Source: Deltaproteobacteria bacterium
GTDB taxonomy: Bacteria; Desulfobacterota; Syntrophia; Syntrophales; UBA5619
NCBI GenBank assembly: GCA_021372695.1
Contig: JAJFTY010000134.1
Coordinates: forward strand, 1-23,876
DNA: 23,876 bases
Reading direction: 5' to 3'
The translations under genes were made by a program, and so were the position numbers. Below the pieces are notes generated by a model. That model searched no databases. It worked only from the letters and a program-made list of their open reading frames with translations, and was not told where the DNA came from. Of the stretch, positions 1 to 9,300 are shown one piece after another. Numbering within the stretch: the stretch's first letter is position 1; each line of letters starts with the position of its first letter.

Positions 1-587
1 ATGCGTTGCATATCGTTCATATTTCTTACTGCAAATTCGTTTCCGCCCCCGGCCATCATCTTCTTTGTGAGACTATCCCCCGAATACCGGACCCCCGTGG
101 CGTTAAACAGCCCAACACTGAGAATTTCATCAGGATATTGCACGGCATAGGTGCCCGCAAACTGACCGCCCATGGAATTGCCCGCGATGTGAAATTTCTT
201 CAACCCGATGGCCTGGACGAATTGACGCAAACGGGACATCTGATTCGCGAGGTCATAGGAGTCTTTCTGATTCATGGAACTTTCCCCATAGCCGGGCAGG
301 TCGGGGATCACGACATGGTAATCCTTGGTCAAATAGGGGACGAACATGAGCCAGTTGTCTTTGTTACCCGTGTAGCCGTGCAGCAGGAGAACGGTAGGCC
401 CGTTGCCCCCCTCCACATAAACGATGTTGTGGTCACCGATTTTGATTGCTTTCTTGGTCAGCCCGGCTTTGCTTCTGGCTGCATTCACCATTAAGCCTGC
501 CACCTGCTCCGGAAAGGCATAATAACAAGCGGACAACGCGACGATCAGAGCGACTATCGCAATCGAAACCCTTTTTACGACTTTCAT
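1..587 (-). CDS. Alpha/beta hydrolase, putative lipoprotein (C-terminus cut by window edge)
   Basis: Reading leftward from the ATG at 587, the frame stays open to base 1, giving 195 residues of an incomplete protein. A GAGGAGG ribosome site lies just upstream of the ATG. The N-terminus is a basic start plus hydrophobic stretch ending in a lipobox (LSAC, Cys21), so the enzyme is probably exported and lipidated. The alpha/beta-hydrolase fold shows as LLLHGYTG (oxyanion-hole loop, residues 67-74), PDLPGYGES (about 95-103) and the nucleophile elbow GNSMGG with Ser138. The acid and the His of the triad would lie beyond the edge. The family covers esterases, lipases and C-C bond hydrolases, so the substrate is unknown. 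Fold and export are well supported; specificity is not. Confidence 0.85.
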   Translation of the reverse strand, partial: MKVVKRVSIAIVALIVALSACYYAFPEQVAGLMVNAARSKAGLTKKAIKIGDHNIVYVEGGNGPTVLLLHGYTGNKDNWLMFVPYLTKDYHVVIPDLPGYGESSMNQKDSYDLANQMSRLRQFVQAIGLKKFHIAGNSMGGQFAGTYAVQYPDEILSVGLFNATGVRYSGDSLTKKMMAGGGNEFAVRNMNDMQR

Positions 588-1004
588 AGCGCCCTCCTCG
601 GTCTTCAGAAGGATTGAAAAGTTTGTCCATCCAAGTTTAAGGACAATACCCCCAGGGTCCGGTACTGCCATGACGAAATCCAGATGCAGATGAGCGGCAA
701 TTCAGATGGGGATCGGCAGGGGAATACCAAGAGCCTCCGAGGGAAGTTTCGGGCTCCCTCAGAGGCCTCGCATGCTCAATTTTCGATAACCCCGACTTCC
801 CATTTTTCTCTCCGGAAGTTGAAAGGGGCTGGGTTGATCTGTTCGCTGGGTGAATGAAAGATCGATGCCTGATGGATGCCCCCGCATCAACGGGAAGTCA
901 AGAAAAAATCTAAAAGCGGACTACCCTCCCCCGACACCCTCTTGGTCCCCGTGACGGCGTGAAGTATGAAAAGCTGGCGGCCTTGGGCCAGGCAGAGAAC
1001 TTTC
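588..1004. other. Gene-free stretch with one strong inverted repeat
   Basis: No convincing coding frame is seen between the hydrolase start and the toxin-antitoxin promoter. The main structure is an inverted repeat at 733-766: arms GCCTCCGAGGGA and TCCCTCAGAGGC pair at 11 of 12 positions around a 10-nt loop. It lacks a T-tract on either side, so it is not a clear intrinsic terminator. Confidence 0.5.
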
Positions 1005-1054
1005 TTGCCGAGCAGTCGATGTGGTGCTATATATGGTGCCAAATGAAGCATCAT
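1005..1054 (+). promoter_or_regulatory. Sigma70-like promoter and operator candidate of the toxin-antitoxin pair
   Basis: TTGCCG (1005-1010), a 17-nt spacer and TATATA (1028-1033) form a moderate sigma70 promoter. Overlapping and following it are a direct repeat GGTGC (1023-1027 and 1035-1039) and an inverted repeat ATGGTGC/GCATCAT (1033-1039 and 1048-1054, one mismatch). Phd-type antitoxins usually repress their own promoter at such sites. Autoregulation here is inferred from position. Confidence 0.45.
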
Positions 1055-1067
1055 ATGGAGGACAGTC

Positions 1068-1355
1068 ATGTCGCAGATCAGCCCTTCGGAAGACATCCGA
1101 TCCGTCACCGACCTGAAGCGAAGCACCCGGGAGATTCTGGATCATCTCCACGCCACCGGGCGGCCGGTCATCCTGACGGTGAACGGCAGAGCCGATTCCG
1201 TCCTGCTCGACGTTCGGGTCTATGAAAAGCACCTTCAGGCCGCCAACCTCGCCAAGCTGATCGTGACGGCCGAGAAGGACGTGGAAAAGGGCCGGACCCG
1301 CCCCGCGCGAGCCTTCCTGAAGGAATTCAAGCGTGCCAAAAAAATACAGGGTTGA
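1068..1355 (+). CDS. Type II antitoxin, Phd/YefM family
   Basis: The 95-residue protein has the features of Phd/YefM antitoxins: an N-terminal domain with a sequence like SVTDLKRSTREILDHL (about residues 12-27), then a beta segment RPVILTVNGRADSVLLD, followed by a charged C-terminal half that would wrap around the toxin. Family members neutralise the toxin and bind the shared promoter as repressors. The ATG at 1068 has a GGAGG site six bases upstream. The stop lies 23 bases inside the following toxin frame, an overlap typical of translationally coupled pairs. The family call is firm; the DNA site is a prediction. Confidence 0.88.
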   Translation: MSQISPSEDIRSVTDLKRSTREILDHLHATGRPVILTVNGRADSVLLDVRVYEKHLQAANLAKLIVTAEKDVEKGRTRPARAFLKEFKRAKKIQG

Positions 1356-1656
1356 CATCACCGCTTCGGCGGAGGCGGACATTGCGGCCATATGGGATTA
1401 CATCGCCCAGGACAATCCCGCGTCAGCCGCCGCCTTCATCCTGCGCCTGGAAGAACAGATCGGCGCCCTGGAGAACTTTCCGGAGCGATGTCCGCTCGCG
1501 CCCGAAAGCGAATACCTCGGCCTGCCCTACCGTCATCAGCTCTTCGGCCAATACCGGACCATCTTCAAAATGACCGGCGCCCGGGTGATCATCATGAGGG
1601 TCATCCATGGGTCGCGCCTTCTGGATACCGGGGTGCTTGCGGAGACGGGGAAATGA
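1333..1656 (+). CDS. Type II toxin, RelE/ParE family
   Basis: This 107-residue protein has the RelE/ParE layout: beta strand (YRVDITASAEAD), two helices (IAAIWDYIAQDNPASAAAFILRLEEQIGALENFP), the PERCPLAPE loop near residue 53, and C-terminal strands with YRTIFKM and VIIMRVIHGSR. The helices and the R(V/I)xHG(S/A)R ending resemble ParE-type proteins more than ribosome-dependent RelE. ParE members inhibit DNA gyrase; whether this one does or cleaves mRNA cannot be told from sequence. It starts inside the antitoxin gene (23-base overlap). Its end is 19 bases from the convergent MFS gene's end, leaving little room for a terminator. Confidence 0.87.
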   Translation: MPKKYRVDITASAEADIAAIWDYIAQDNPASAAAFILRLEEQIGALENFPERCPLAPESEYLGLPYRHQLFGQYRTIFKMTGARVIIMRVIHGSRLLDTGVLAETGK

Positions 1657-1675
1657 AGGGGCATGATGCCGAGGT

Positions 1676-2824
1676 TCAGGATTCCCCGTGCCGGCGGCCG
1701 ACGCCACGGGGATGGCTCACAGCCCATCCCGAGGCAAGCAGAAGCGCATTGATCCAGAAAACCGGGAAGACCCCGAAGGCCGAACCGATCGATCCGAAAA
1801 AGAACTGACCGACCACGCGCGTGAGATGGTTGACCGTCAGCCTAAGCCCCACCGCTTCGCCGGAGCGCCCTTCGGCGGAGTTGGTGAAGGTCATCATCAG
1901 GGTGATGGGCTGGCCGCAGCCCATGCCGAGTCCGAAAAAGAAGGAGATCAGCGAGAGAATCACGATACTTTTGAAGAAGGGCACCAGCAGGAAGCCTGCC
2001 GCGCCGATCAGGAATGAGTAGGCCAGCAGCCTCTCTACCGTCAACCGCTGGATCAGGGAGGGCAGGAACGTCCGGACGACGAAAGCCGCAAGCGAGAATG
2101 TCGCCAGAATGATGCCGATCGCCGACGCGGAGAGCCCGATCCGATGGCCATAGATCGGCATGTAGACCTGGAACAGGTCGACGCCCGCAACGACCAGGCT
2201 GCTGGTGACCATGACCCGCCAGAGCCCGGATTCGGAAAGCAATACGCGGATGCCACCCGTGGGCTTTGTGGTTCGCGTCCCCTTGGGCAGGACGCCGCCC
2301 CGGAAGATGAGCAGCGCGGCCGGCGCCAGGAGCACCACCGCCAGAATCAGACAGGCGATGCCGGGGCCTGCATGGTCGATCGAAAATCCGGCCAAGAGCG
2401 GGCCGGCAAAGCCGGTGGAAGAGACCACCAGGCTGAAATTGGCGAAATTCCTGGCGCTCTCCTCCGGTCCGCTCTGAAGTCCGACGAGGTTTTGCAGGGG
2501 CGCCACGGAGAGCGCAAAGAGCAGACCGAACAGGACCGACGTCGCAAAGAGGGCGGGAAGCCCGGGTATGACGTAGGTCACGAGCATCCCCAGAATGCCC
2601 GCGGCTGTGCCCAGCAGGAGCAGCCAGCGGCAGCCGAAACGGTCGCAGAATCTGCCGACGTGCCACGCAAGCAGCGTCGGCAGCACGGAGAACATCGCCG
2701 CGAGCACGCCGACGGCAAAGGGCTGTGCGTCAAGCTTCAGCGCATAGAGCGTGATGATCACACGGCCGGTCTGCGTGCTGAGGATGATGAAAAAGGCGAG
2801 GCTGAGCGTGAAATAGATGGACAT
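1676..2824 (-). CDS. Major facilitator superfamily (MFS) transporter
   Basis: From the ATG at 2824 the protein has 382 residues and about twelve hydrophobic segments in two halves. The loop after TM2 carries GRFCDRFGCRWLL, a version of MFS motif A (GxxxDRxGRR). A central basic cytoplasmic loop (RGGVLPKGTRTTKPTGG) separates the halves. A GTG at 2854 in the same frame would add ten residues, but a sigma70-like promoter (2857-2885) puts the predicted transcription start at about 2850, so the ATG is preferred; no strong ribosome site precedes either start. Proton-driven drug or metabolite efflux is usual for this group, but the substrate is unknown. It converges with the toxin gene. Confidence 0.88.
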   Translation of the reverse strand: MSIYFTLSLAFFIILSTQTGRVIITLYALKLDAQPFAVGVLAAMFSVLPTLLAWHVGRFCDRFGCRWLLLLGTAAGILGMLVTYVIPGLPALFATSVLFGLLFALSVAPLQNLVGLQSGPEESARNFANFSLVVSSTGFAGPLLAGFSIDHAGPGIACLILAVVLLAPAALLIFRGGVLPKGTRTTKPTGGIRVLLSESGLWRVMVTSSLVVAGVDLFQVYMPIYGHRIGLSASAIGIILATFSLAAFVVRTFLPSLIQRLTVERLLAYSFLIGAAGFLLVPFFKSIVILSLISFFFGLGMGCGQPITLMMTFTNSAEGRSGEAVGLRLTVNHLTRVVGQFFFGSIGSAFGVFPVFWINALLLASGWAVSHPRGVGRRHGES

Positions 2825-2856
2825 CGGGACCACATTGTTTTCAAATTCGTGCACCG

Positions 2857-2885
2857 AGTCTATGAAGAGGAGGCCCGCGTGTCAA
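2857..2885 (-). promoter_or_regulatory. Sigma70-like promoter for the MFS gene
   Basis: On the minus strand TTGACA (2880-2885), a 17-nt spacer and TAGACT (2857-2862) lie directly upstream of the MFS gene, with an expected start near 2850. The -35 box is perfect and the -10 matches at 4 of 6 positions. Confidence 0.5.
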
Positions 2886-3016
2886 TAGATTTCATCGCCT
2901 CTCTGCCCCTTCCCCCGCTTTGACATTCTGCCCGGATCGGGCGCTCCCGGCAGCTTGCCGGAAAGGAAGGGCGAAAAGGCGGGCATTGAGCGCGGCCATG
3001 GCGGGCAGAGGGGCGG

Positions 3017-3400
3017 CTAATCCCGCCAGATCAGCCAGGCGATGAGCGCCAGCGCGAGAAGCCAGATGGCAACGATCACTGCGGCCGCGATCCTCCCGGC
3101 CCGGTTCGCCTTTGCCACCACATCCTCGGCCCGGGCGCGGCACTCCGCGGCCACGTCCGCCGGGACGAGGCGGATCACGAGCATGATCCCGAGCGGGATC
3201 AGGACCAGGTCGTCCAGGTATCCGAGGACGGGGATGAAGTCCGGGATCAGGTCGATCGGGGAGAGGGCGTAGCCGACCACGACGAGGGCCAGGGCTTTCG
3301 CGTACCACGGGACGCACGGGTGGCGGCAGACGAGGTAGAGCGTGAGCGTCTCCCGTTTCAGCACGCGCGCCTGCTCTTTCCAGGCCGTGAACGATCGCAA
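3017..3400 (-). CDS. DUF1232 (YkvA-like) small membrane protein
   Basis: The 127-residue protein contains the DUF1232 signature: YAKALALVVVGYALSPIDLIPDFIP followed by LGYLDDLVLIPLGI (about residues 33-73). A second hydrophobic helix lies at the C-terminus (AAAVIVAIWLLALALIAWLI). The domain is widespread and its function is not established. The start is a TTG at 3400, supported by a strong GGGAGGTG site five bases upstream; there is no nearer ATG with comparable support. It is transcribed in the same direction as the MFS gene, about 190 bases away, and need not share its promoter. Confidence 0.87.
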   Translation of the reverse strand: MRSFTAWKEQARVLKRETLTLYLVCRHPCVPWYAKALALVVVGYALSPIDLIPDFIPVLGYLDDLVLIPLGIMLVIRLVPADVAAECRARAEDVVAKANRAGRIAAAVIVAIWLLALALIAWLIWRD

Positions 3401-3510
3401 GAATGCACCTCCCTTTCCCGCCGGCCCGGCCGGCGGCGTCCGCGCAGGATGGCAGGGCGGCAGCCCTTTGTCAAGGGGCTGGGAGAGGGCGGATAGAACT
3501 CGCAGCCCGT

Positions 3511-3653
3511 CGTCACCCCGGCGAAAGCCGGGGTCCAGCGGTTTATATTCCTGGTTCCCGGCGCCTGTCCCGGATCCCGGATCGGGTCCGGGGCAGGCTC
3601 AGATCCGGGATTCGCCGGGACGACGTCTGGATTCCGGCTTTCGCCGGAATGAC
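3511..3653. repeat. Palindromic repeat element, copy A
   Basis: The element begins CGTCACCCCGGCGAAAGCCG and ends with a near-inverse copy containing ATTCCGGCTTTCGCCGGAAT followed by GAC, so its ends are inverted repeats each containing an internal palindrome. The middle holds another GC-rich palindromic stretch. Related ends recur at 15766-15831 and 18056-18139. It resembles the non-coding palindromic repeats or MITE-like elements often seen between proteobacterial genes. A related hairpin-forming tract (AGCCC-TTTGTCAAG-GGGCT) lies just upstream at about 3462-3480. Confidence 0.75.
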
Positions 3654-3703
3654 ACTGAGGATGTCCGATCTGAAAGATCTCATGACCTTGGCCGGAGGGA
3701 GCC

Positions 3704-4654
3704 ATGGGGGATGACGTCAGGAAGATCCAGGAGAGGCTGAAGTCCAAGGGATTCTACGGCGGACCCGTGGACGGCGTTGCCGGCCGCGGGACCAGGGCCG
3801 CCGTGAAAGCCTTTCAGCGGGCAAACGGGCTGGAGGCCGATGGCATCGTTGGTCCGCTGACCCGGAAGGCCCTGTTCGGGGAGCCGGCGCCCGGGCCGGA
3901 CATCCGGTCGAAGCCGATCGATTACCGCTGCCTGGCCCTCACCGGCTCCTTCGAAACCGGCCGGGGCCTCCCCGACTGCTTCGCCGGCCTGAGCGGCGAC
4001 TTCGACGGCCAGGGGATGAGCCTCGGGGTCCTCCAGTGGAACTTCGGCCAGGGTTCGCTTCAGCCCCTGCTCCGGGAAATGACGGAGCGCCATCCGGACA
4101 TCGTCGCGGGGATCTTCCGGGCCGACCGGGATCGACTGGTCGCGACGCTTTCCGCCGGCCAAGCGGAGCAGATGGCCTTTGCCCGCTCCATCCAGCATCC
4201 GGCGAAGCATCTCCTCTTCGAACCCTGGAGCGCGATGTTCAAGGCCCTCGGCCGGACCGAGGCATTCCAGGAGATCGAACGGAAACACGCCCGCCGGATC
4301 TTCCGGGCCGCTCTGTGCTCCTGCGGGGATTACGGGCTCGGGAGCGAGAGGGCGGTCGCGCTGATGTTCGACGTCCGGGTGCAGAACGGCAGCATCCGGG
4401 ACGCGGTTCGGTCCCGGATCATGACGGATTTCGAAGAGATTCCTGCGGATCTGCCCGAACCGGAGCTAGAGGTCCGCAGGATGAGGATCGTGGCGAACCG
4501 GCGGGCCGAGGCGGCAAACCCCGCCTGGGTCGCAGACGTCCGGGCGAGAAAGCTCTGCATCGCCAACGGCGTCGGCGTGGTGCACGGCATCTCCTACGAC
4601 CTGGAAGGGCAGTTCGGGATCGGCCTCGCGCGGTGCGCAAGCCCCGCCGGATAA
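3704..4654 (+). CDS. Peptidoglycan-binding domain plus lysozyme/chitosanase-like hydrolase
   Basis: The 316-residue protein starts with a PG_binding_1 domain (about residues 2-58: VRKIQERLKSKGFY, GRGTRAAVKAFQ, GLEADGIVGPLTRKAL). The rest resembles lysozyme-superfamily hydrolases with ALTGSFETG (Glu84, likely catalytic acid) and GDFDGQGMSLGVLQWN (about residues 98-113). The role would be cleavage of peptidoglycan or a related beta-1,4-linked glycan. No signal peptide is seen, as in many phage endolysins, so export would need a holin, lysis or another route. A GGAGGG site precedes the ATG. The last 117 codons are duplicated at 10574-10928. The fold is reasonably clear; the substrate is not. Confidence 0.75.
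   Translation: MGDDVRKIQERLKSKGFYGGPVDGVAGRGTRAAVKAFQRANGLEADGIVGPLTRKALFGEPAPGPDIRSKPIDYRCLALTGSFETGRGLPDCFAGLSGDFDGQGMSLGVLQWNFGQGSLQPLLREMTERHPDIVAGIFRADRDRLVATLSAGQAEQMAFARSIQHPAKHLLFEPWSAMFKALGRTEAFQEIERKHARRIFRAALCSCGDYGLGSERAVALMFDVRVQNGSIRDAVRSRIMTDFEEIPADLPEPELEVRRMRIVANRRAEAANPAWVADVRARKLCIANGVGVVHGISYDLEGQFGIGLARCASPAG
4300..4654 (+). repeat. Long direct repeat, left copy (partner 10574-10928)
   Basis: This is the intact-gene copy of the 355-bp direct repeat. The two copies flank the ligase, RHS and mini-RHS genes, about 5.9 kb, in the same orientation. Similarity on the left begins at CTTCCGGGCC, with weaker similarity (CCGCCG) just before it. Confidence 0.85.
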
Positions 4655-4933
4655 CCATGGGTGATCCGGCGGGCGGATGCCGGCGGCTTCGTCCTGGATA
4701 CGGCCGATCTGACCGGTATCGACCGGGGGCACACCTTCCGTGCCGCCTTCCGCAATATTGCTTGAGCTATTTCCGGAACTGTGCCAGAAAAAGAGCCGCA
4801 AATGCGTGAAATAGTGAAACGACACCTGGAAACCGCACGGTGAACCGAGAAAACGGATCTTAACCGCATCATCGAAAGAAAACCGGGCCACGCGACCCAA
4901 AGTCCTGTGCCCTTCCTCTTTCAAAGGTGCTGG
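4655..4933. other. Intergenic stretch, possible remnant coding
   Basis: A 34-codon frame opens with GTG at 4661 and stops at 4763-4765; its composition looks protein-like (FVLDTADLTGIDRG) but it matches nothing I recognise and has no clear ribosome site. The rest (4766-4933) has lower GC than its surroundings and no clear promoter. Confidence 0.25.
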
Positions 4934-6214
4934 ATGCATTTTCGTCTCCCGAATCAGAATGAGAATATCATGAGGGACGGAAGGAATCTGCGCGGGGGGT
5001 GCGAAGCCGGAGGGGCCGCAACATGGCTTCGCCGGGCGGTCGTTACCCTGGCCGCCCTCTTCCCGTTCGTCCTGTGGCCGGGGATCGCGCACCCGTTTTC
5101 CGAACCCAAAATTGTTCTGCTCGGCCTGTTCGTCGTCATTGCCGGGGGCCTGGCCGCGGCCACGGGCCATCGCCGGCTGCCTGAACTGCCCCGGGGATTC
5201 CGCGTCTCGCTGATCGCGTGGCCAGCCGCGATGGTCGTGTCGGCTCTCCTGGGGAAATTCGTTTCCCCGGAAGCCCTCTGGCTTTCCCTGTCTTCCTGGG
5301 GATGGTTTCTGCTGGTCCTGGCTGTCCGGCCCAAGGCCGGGCATCTGGCTGTGGCGGTGGCCGCATCCTGCGTCGTCACCGCTGCCATCGCTCTGCTGCA
5401 ATACCTTGGGCTCGACCCCTTCCGCCTCTTCGGATGGACAACAACCGCTTACGAAAGCCCCCGGATGCGCGTGCTGGGGACGCTCGGCAATCCCAATTTC
5501 GTGGCGGCCCTTCTCGTCGCCGGCCTGCCGCTCTCCCTCCATCTGGGCGGGCTGCTCGCCCGCCGGTCGGTGCATGGCCTGATGGTTGCGCTTCAGGCGG
5601 CGGCGGTTTTCGCCACCGGCTCGCGCGCGGCCGTCGCAGGCCTCATGGCCGTGCTGGTCTGGCTGGCCGGCCTCGGAACCTTTCCGCGCTGGCGCCTGGC
5701 CGCGGCGGCCCTGATCGTGATCGCCCTGCTCCCGTTGATGCCGTCCCGCCCGCTGATGGAAACGATCGAGGGCCGCTTCTACATCTGGCGGGTCGCGGCC
5801 CCGCACCTCCTTGAACGCCCCTTGTTCGGGTTCGGGCCGGGCGCGTTCGAGCCGAAGTTTATCGAGTGGGAAACCCTTTACTGGCTTGAGGGACGGGGTA
5901 CCGCCGACCATCGCAAGTTTTCCGGACTTCAGGCCCATGCCCACAACGATTATCTGGAAATTTTTGTAGATAGCGGCCTGGCCGCTCTTCTGAGTTTCTG
6001 GTTGCTGTTGGGATCGTTTTTTGCCTTCGCTTTTCACAAGGCCAGGCATGCGCCGGGCGGCCTTTTGACAGGGGCCTCTGCCGGGGTGGTTGCCCTGGCG
6101 GCCATGGCGACGGTCGATTTCCCGTTCCACCGGCCGACGGAGCTGTTCCTGGTCTGGACCCTGATGGCGATTCTCTTTTTGCGGGCCGGCGTCGAGCCGG
6201 ACGGACGTTCTTAA
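4934..6214 (+). CDS. O-antigen ligase family (Wzy_C) integral membrane protein
   Basis: From the ATG at 4934 the protein has 426 residues and about ten to twelve hydrophobic segments. The large periplasmic loop near the C-terminus has the Wzy_C hallmarks: FGFGPGAFEPKF, then AHAHNDYLEIFVDSGL (about residues 335-350) and a following membrane helix. Family members (WaaL, Wzy, PglL/PilO) transfer or polymerise lipid-linked glycans at the periplasmic face. Sequence does not separate LPS ligase, polymerase and protein O-glycosyltransferase roles. The ATG at 4934 has AAAGG upstream; GTG 4907 and ATG 4970 are in-frame alternatives. It lies 121 bases before the RHS gene on the same strand, so glycosylation of the exported neighbours is possible but unproven. 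Confidence 0.82.
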   Translation: MHFRLPNQNENIMRDGRNLRGGCEAGGAATWLRRAVVTLAALFPFVLWPGIAHPFSEPKIVLLGLFVVIAGGLAAATGHRRLPELPRGFRVSLIAWPAAMVVSALLGKFVSPEALWLSLSSWGWFLLVLAVRPKAGHLAVAVAASCVVTAAIALLQYLGLDPFRLFGWTTTAYESPRMRVLGTLGNPNFVAALLVAGLPLSLHLGGLLARRSVHGLMVALQAAAVFATGSRAAVAGLMAVLVWLAGLGTFPRWRLAAAALIVIALLPLMPSRPLMETIEGRFYIWRVAAPHLLERPLFGFGPGAFEPKFIEWETLYWLEGRGTADHRKFSGLQAHAHNDYLEIFVDSGLAALLSFWLLLGSFFAFAFHKARHAPGGLLTGASAGVVALAAMATVDFPFHRPTELFLVWTLMAILFLRAGVEPDGRS

Positions 6215-6335
6215 GCCAGTGCAGGTCACGACCGGTGGAATGACCCGGACGAAGGATGCATATGAGGGAACCCCGCGGGGCCTATTTGCCGCGGCAGGTT
6301 GGCTGTTGGAAGCAGTCATTTTGAAAGGAGTGCGT

Positions 6336-9300
6336 ATGAGAGGGAAACGCTTCATCGGGCTGGCTTTATTGGTCGCTTTTCTGCCGGCCGTCGGCGTCCT
6401 GAAGGCCGGTGCCCAGGAGCCATCATCCCCGACGGTGACGGGCACGATTCAGGCCGGGAGCGGTTATGAAGCCCAAGTGGCGGCCGTCCGGACGGCCTTC
6501 TCGGAGGTGAGGAGAGCCCTCGACCTTTCCAACACGTCAGGCCAGTTGTCCACCCCGGAGTCGGATCTGGGCGAACCCCCATGCGGGAGCGCCGGCGGCA
6601 GCAGCGGCGGCGGGGGAGGGGGAGGGGCGGCAGCCGCACTGGGCGTCCGAGGCTTGGCCCAGAGTGCGTCGTGCATGCCCTCGTCCAGAGGGGCGCCCGT
6701 ATGGCAGGTCAACATGGTCAATCTCAACTTCTACATGGCGGACACGCCCCTGTGGTACGCGAGCCCGGTCGGCCCGTCCGTGGAGCTGAAACTGAGCTAC
6801 AACGCCCAAACATCGCTCAGCGGCGGCTTCGGGAGAAAATGGCAATTGAATTACGGAAGCTATCTCTACCGGGCCGTGGATGATTTCGGAGCCTTTGCCG
6901 GCATCATGGTCGTCATGCCCGACGGCAAACAGCAGCTTTACGTTCCCGATGTGTCGGGCTACAAGGCCCCGTATTACGGCTTCAACAGGCTGACCGAGTT
7001 GACGGAGAGCCGCTTCGAGCTCCGATTCCCGGACGGCAAGACCTATGTCTACGACATTCCCCCGGGCACGACCGCCGTTTCGTTCCTCACGGAGATTCGG
7101 GATGCCTACGGGCAGAAGCTGAGTCTGGGTCATGATGAGAACGGCCGATTGACGACGATCACCGATGCGTTGGGCAAGGCGACGGCCCTCTCCTACAACA
7201 GCGACGGGCTGGTCGTCCAGGCCGCCGACCCCTTCGGCCGCACGGCCTCTTTCGAGTACGATGCCGACGGGAACCTGGCGAAGATCACGGACATGGGCGG
7301 TTACTGGACCAGCTTTGCCTATGAACTCTATTCGGGGACGGATTACTACCTTGCCGCTCTGACGAATGCCGCGGGAGCCTGGGGGTTCGATTTCGAGCCG
7401 GAGGACGGCCTCGACAACGGCGGGGTCGCCTATCCAGCACCGGGAGCGGCCATGGGCGACGTCGCTCGCATCACCATCACCAATCCCCTGGGCGGCAGGG
7501 AGGAGTATTTTCGGACAAGTTCATCCGCCTGGCATGTCAGCCCCGGGAATTACCTCCCTTACGAAGACCCCTCCACCAACAATTCCGCCGACAGTGTATC
7601 CAAAACCCTCTATACGTTCGTGCTGACCACCGGCAAGAGGGGGGAAGTCGGGTCCGTCGAATCGCCGGAGGGAAATATCCTGGACTATTCATACGATGAC
7701 AACGGCAATATGACCGGCCTCTCCAACGGTCTTTCCTATTTCTCCTATAGCTATAATTCTCTAGGGAAAATCACATCGATTGCGAATCAAATGGATCTTT
7801 ACCAGACGGTTACGAATCTGACCTATGCGGAGAACGGCGTCGACCTGACCGGGATCGCCATAAGCTCGACCGCGGGCGAACTGGGGACGATCCATCTCGG
7901 CTACAACCACGCGCACGAGATCATCTCCTACACGGACCGTTCGGGAAATGAGAAAACCGTAACGTACAACGGCTACGGGCAGATCGAATCCGCGACCGAT
8001 CCCCTCGGCGCCGCGACAATCTACAGCTATGACGCGGATCACCGCCTCAGCCGGATCGCCCGGAACGATCAGACCCTGAGGAGTTATACCTACGACACCG
8101 TCGGGAGGGTGAAAAGCTTGACCGATGAGAGCGGAATGACCCGCATCTATGACTACAACGGGTTGGATGAAATCACGAAGATCACCTATCCCGACGGCCG
8201 GTATGCGAGCAGGGCCCATTCGACCGCAATTCCCCGCCTGGTCACCGGCATGACCGACCGGGGCGGGAAGACGACGCAATACGTCTACGACGCCGCCGGA
8301 AACCTGACCCGGATCGTCAATCCGGCCGGGGGAATCACCGCGTTCGCCTACGACGCCAACGGGAACAGAACGCAGTTGACCGACCCCAAGGGCCAGGCCA
8401 CCCAATTCGCCTACGACAAGGACAACCGGCTTGTGAAAAAGACCTTTGCCGACGGGACGATGGTTTCCTATACCCATGATGCCGCCGGAAGGCTCTCCTC
8501 AGCCACCGGCGCCAGAAACCTGTCCGTCTCCTACAACTTTGATTCTAAAGATAGCCTGGCCGGAATCTCCTACTCGATGGATATGACCCACCCGGAAAAC
8601 AACACCTACCCCGTCATGTTCACCTATGATCCGTACCGGCGCCGCACTGCCATGATCGATGAATCGGGGACCACCGATTACGGCTATGATGCCGATTCGC
8701 GGGTGACCAGCGTCGACGGGCCGCTGGTGAACGACACCCTGACGTTTCAGTATGACGGGAAGGGGAGAAGGACAGGGTATTCGCTCCAGCAGGGCCAGAC
8801 CCAGACCGTCTCCTACGGGTACGATGCCCTGGACCGCCTGACGTCCGTCCAGGGGAGCGCCGGGCTCTTTTCGTACACCTATTCCGGCGCCGGCCCGCAG
8901 GTCCGGAAACTGACCCGGCCGAATGGCAGTTATACCGACTATGAATACGACGCGCTGAACCGCCTGATTCTGGTCGTGCACAGGAAGTCTTCCGGAGAGG
9001 TCATCAGCCAGTACGGGTACACCTACAATGCCCAGGACCGCCGGGCCGGCGAAACCATCATCGATGGGGCTCCCGTCGCCTCGGTCGTCAGCCAGACGAC
9101 AACTTACAGCTACAACAACGTGAACGAACTCCTCGGATCGACGAACCCCGCCAAGACATTCTCCTATGATGCCGACGGCAATACGGTCCAATGGGAGAGC
9201 CCGGACGGAAAAACGCTCACCGGGGTATACGACATCGCGAACCGTTTGAAATCGGCCGGGTATGAAATAACCGCCGGCATGACCTATGAGTCCTATCAGA

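Noticed and set aside
6..494. Plus-strand 162-codon frame at the left edge
   Set aside because: It is opposite the alpha/beta hydrolase, which has a strong ribosome site and catalytic motifs.
733..766. Hairpin considered as an intrinsic terminator
   Set aside because: No T-tract on either strand and no gene ending nearby.
887..1126. Minus-strand frame across the toxin-antitoxin promoter
   Set aside because: It has no recognisable domain and overlaps the promoter and antitoxin start.
4466..6445. 659-codon open frame on the minus strand
   Set aside because: It overlaps the whole ligase gene and the hydrolase end; the product is rich in Gly, Gln, Arg and Pro with no domain, as expected of a high-GC shadow.
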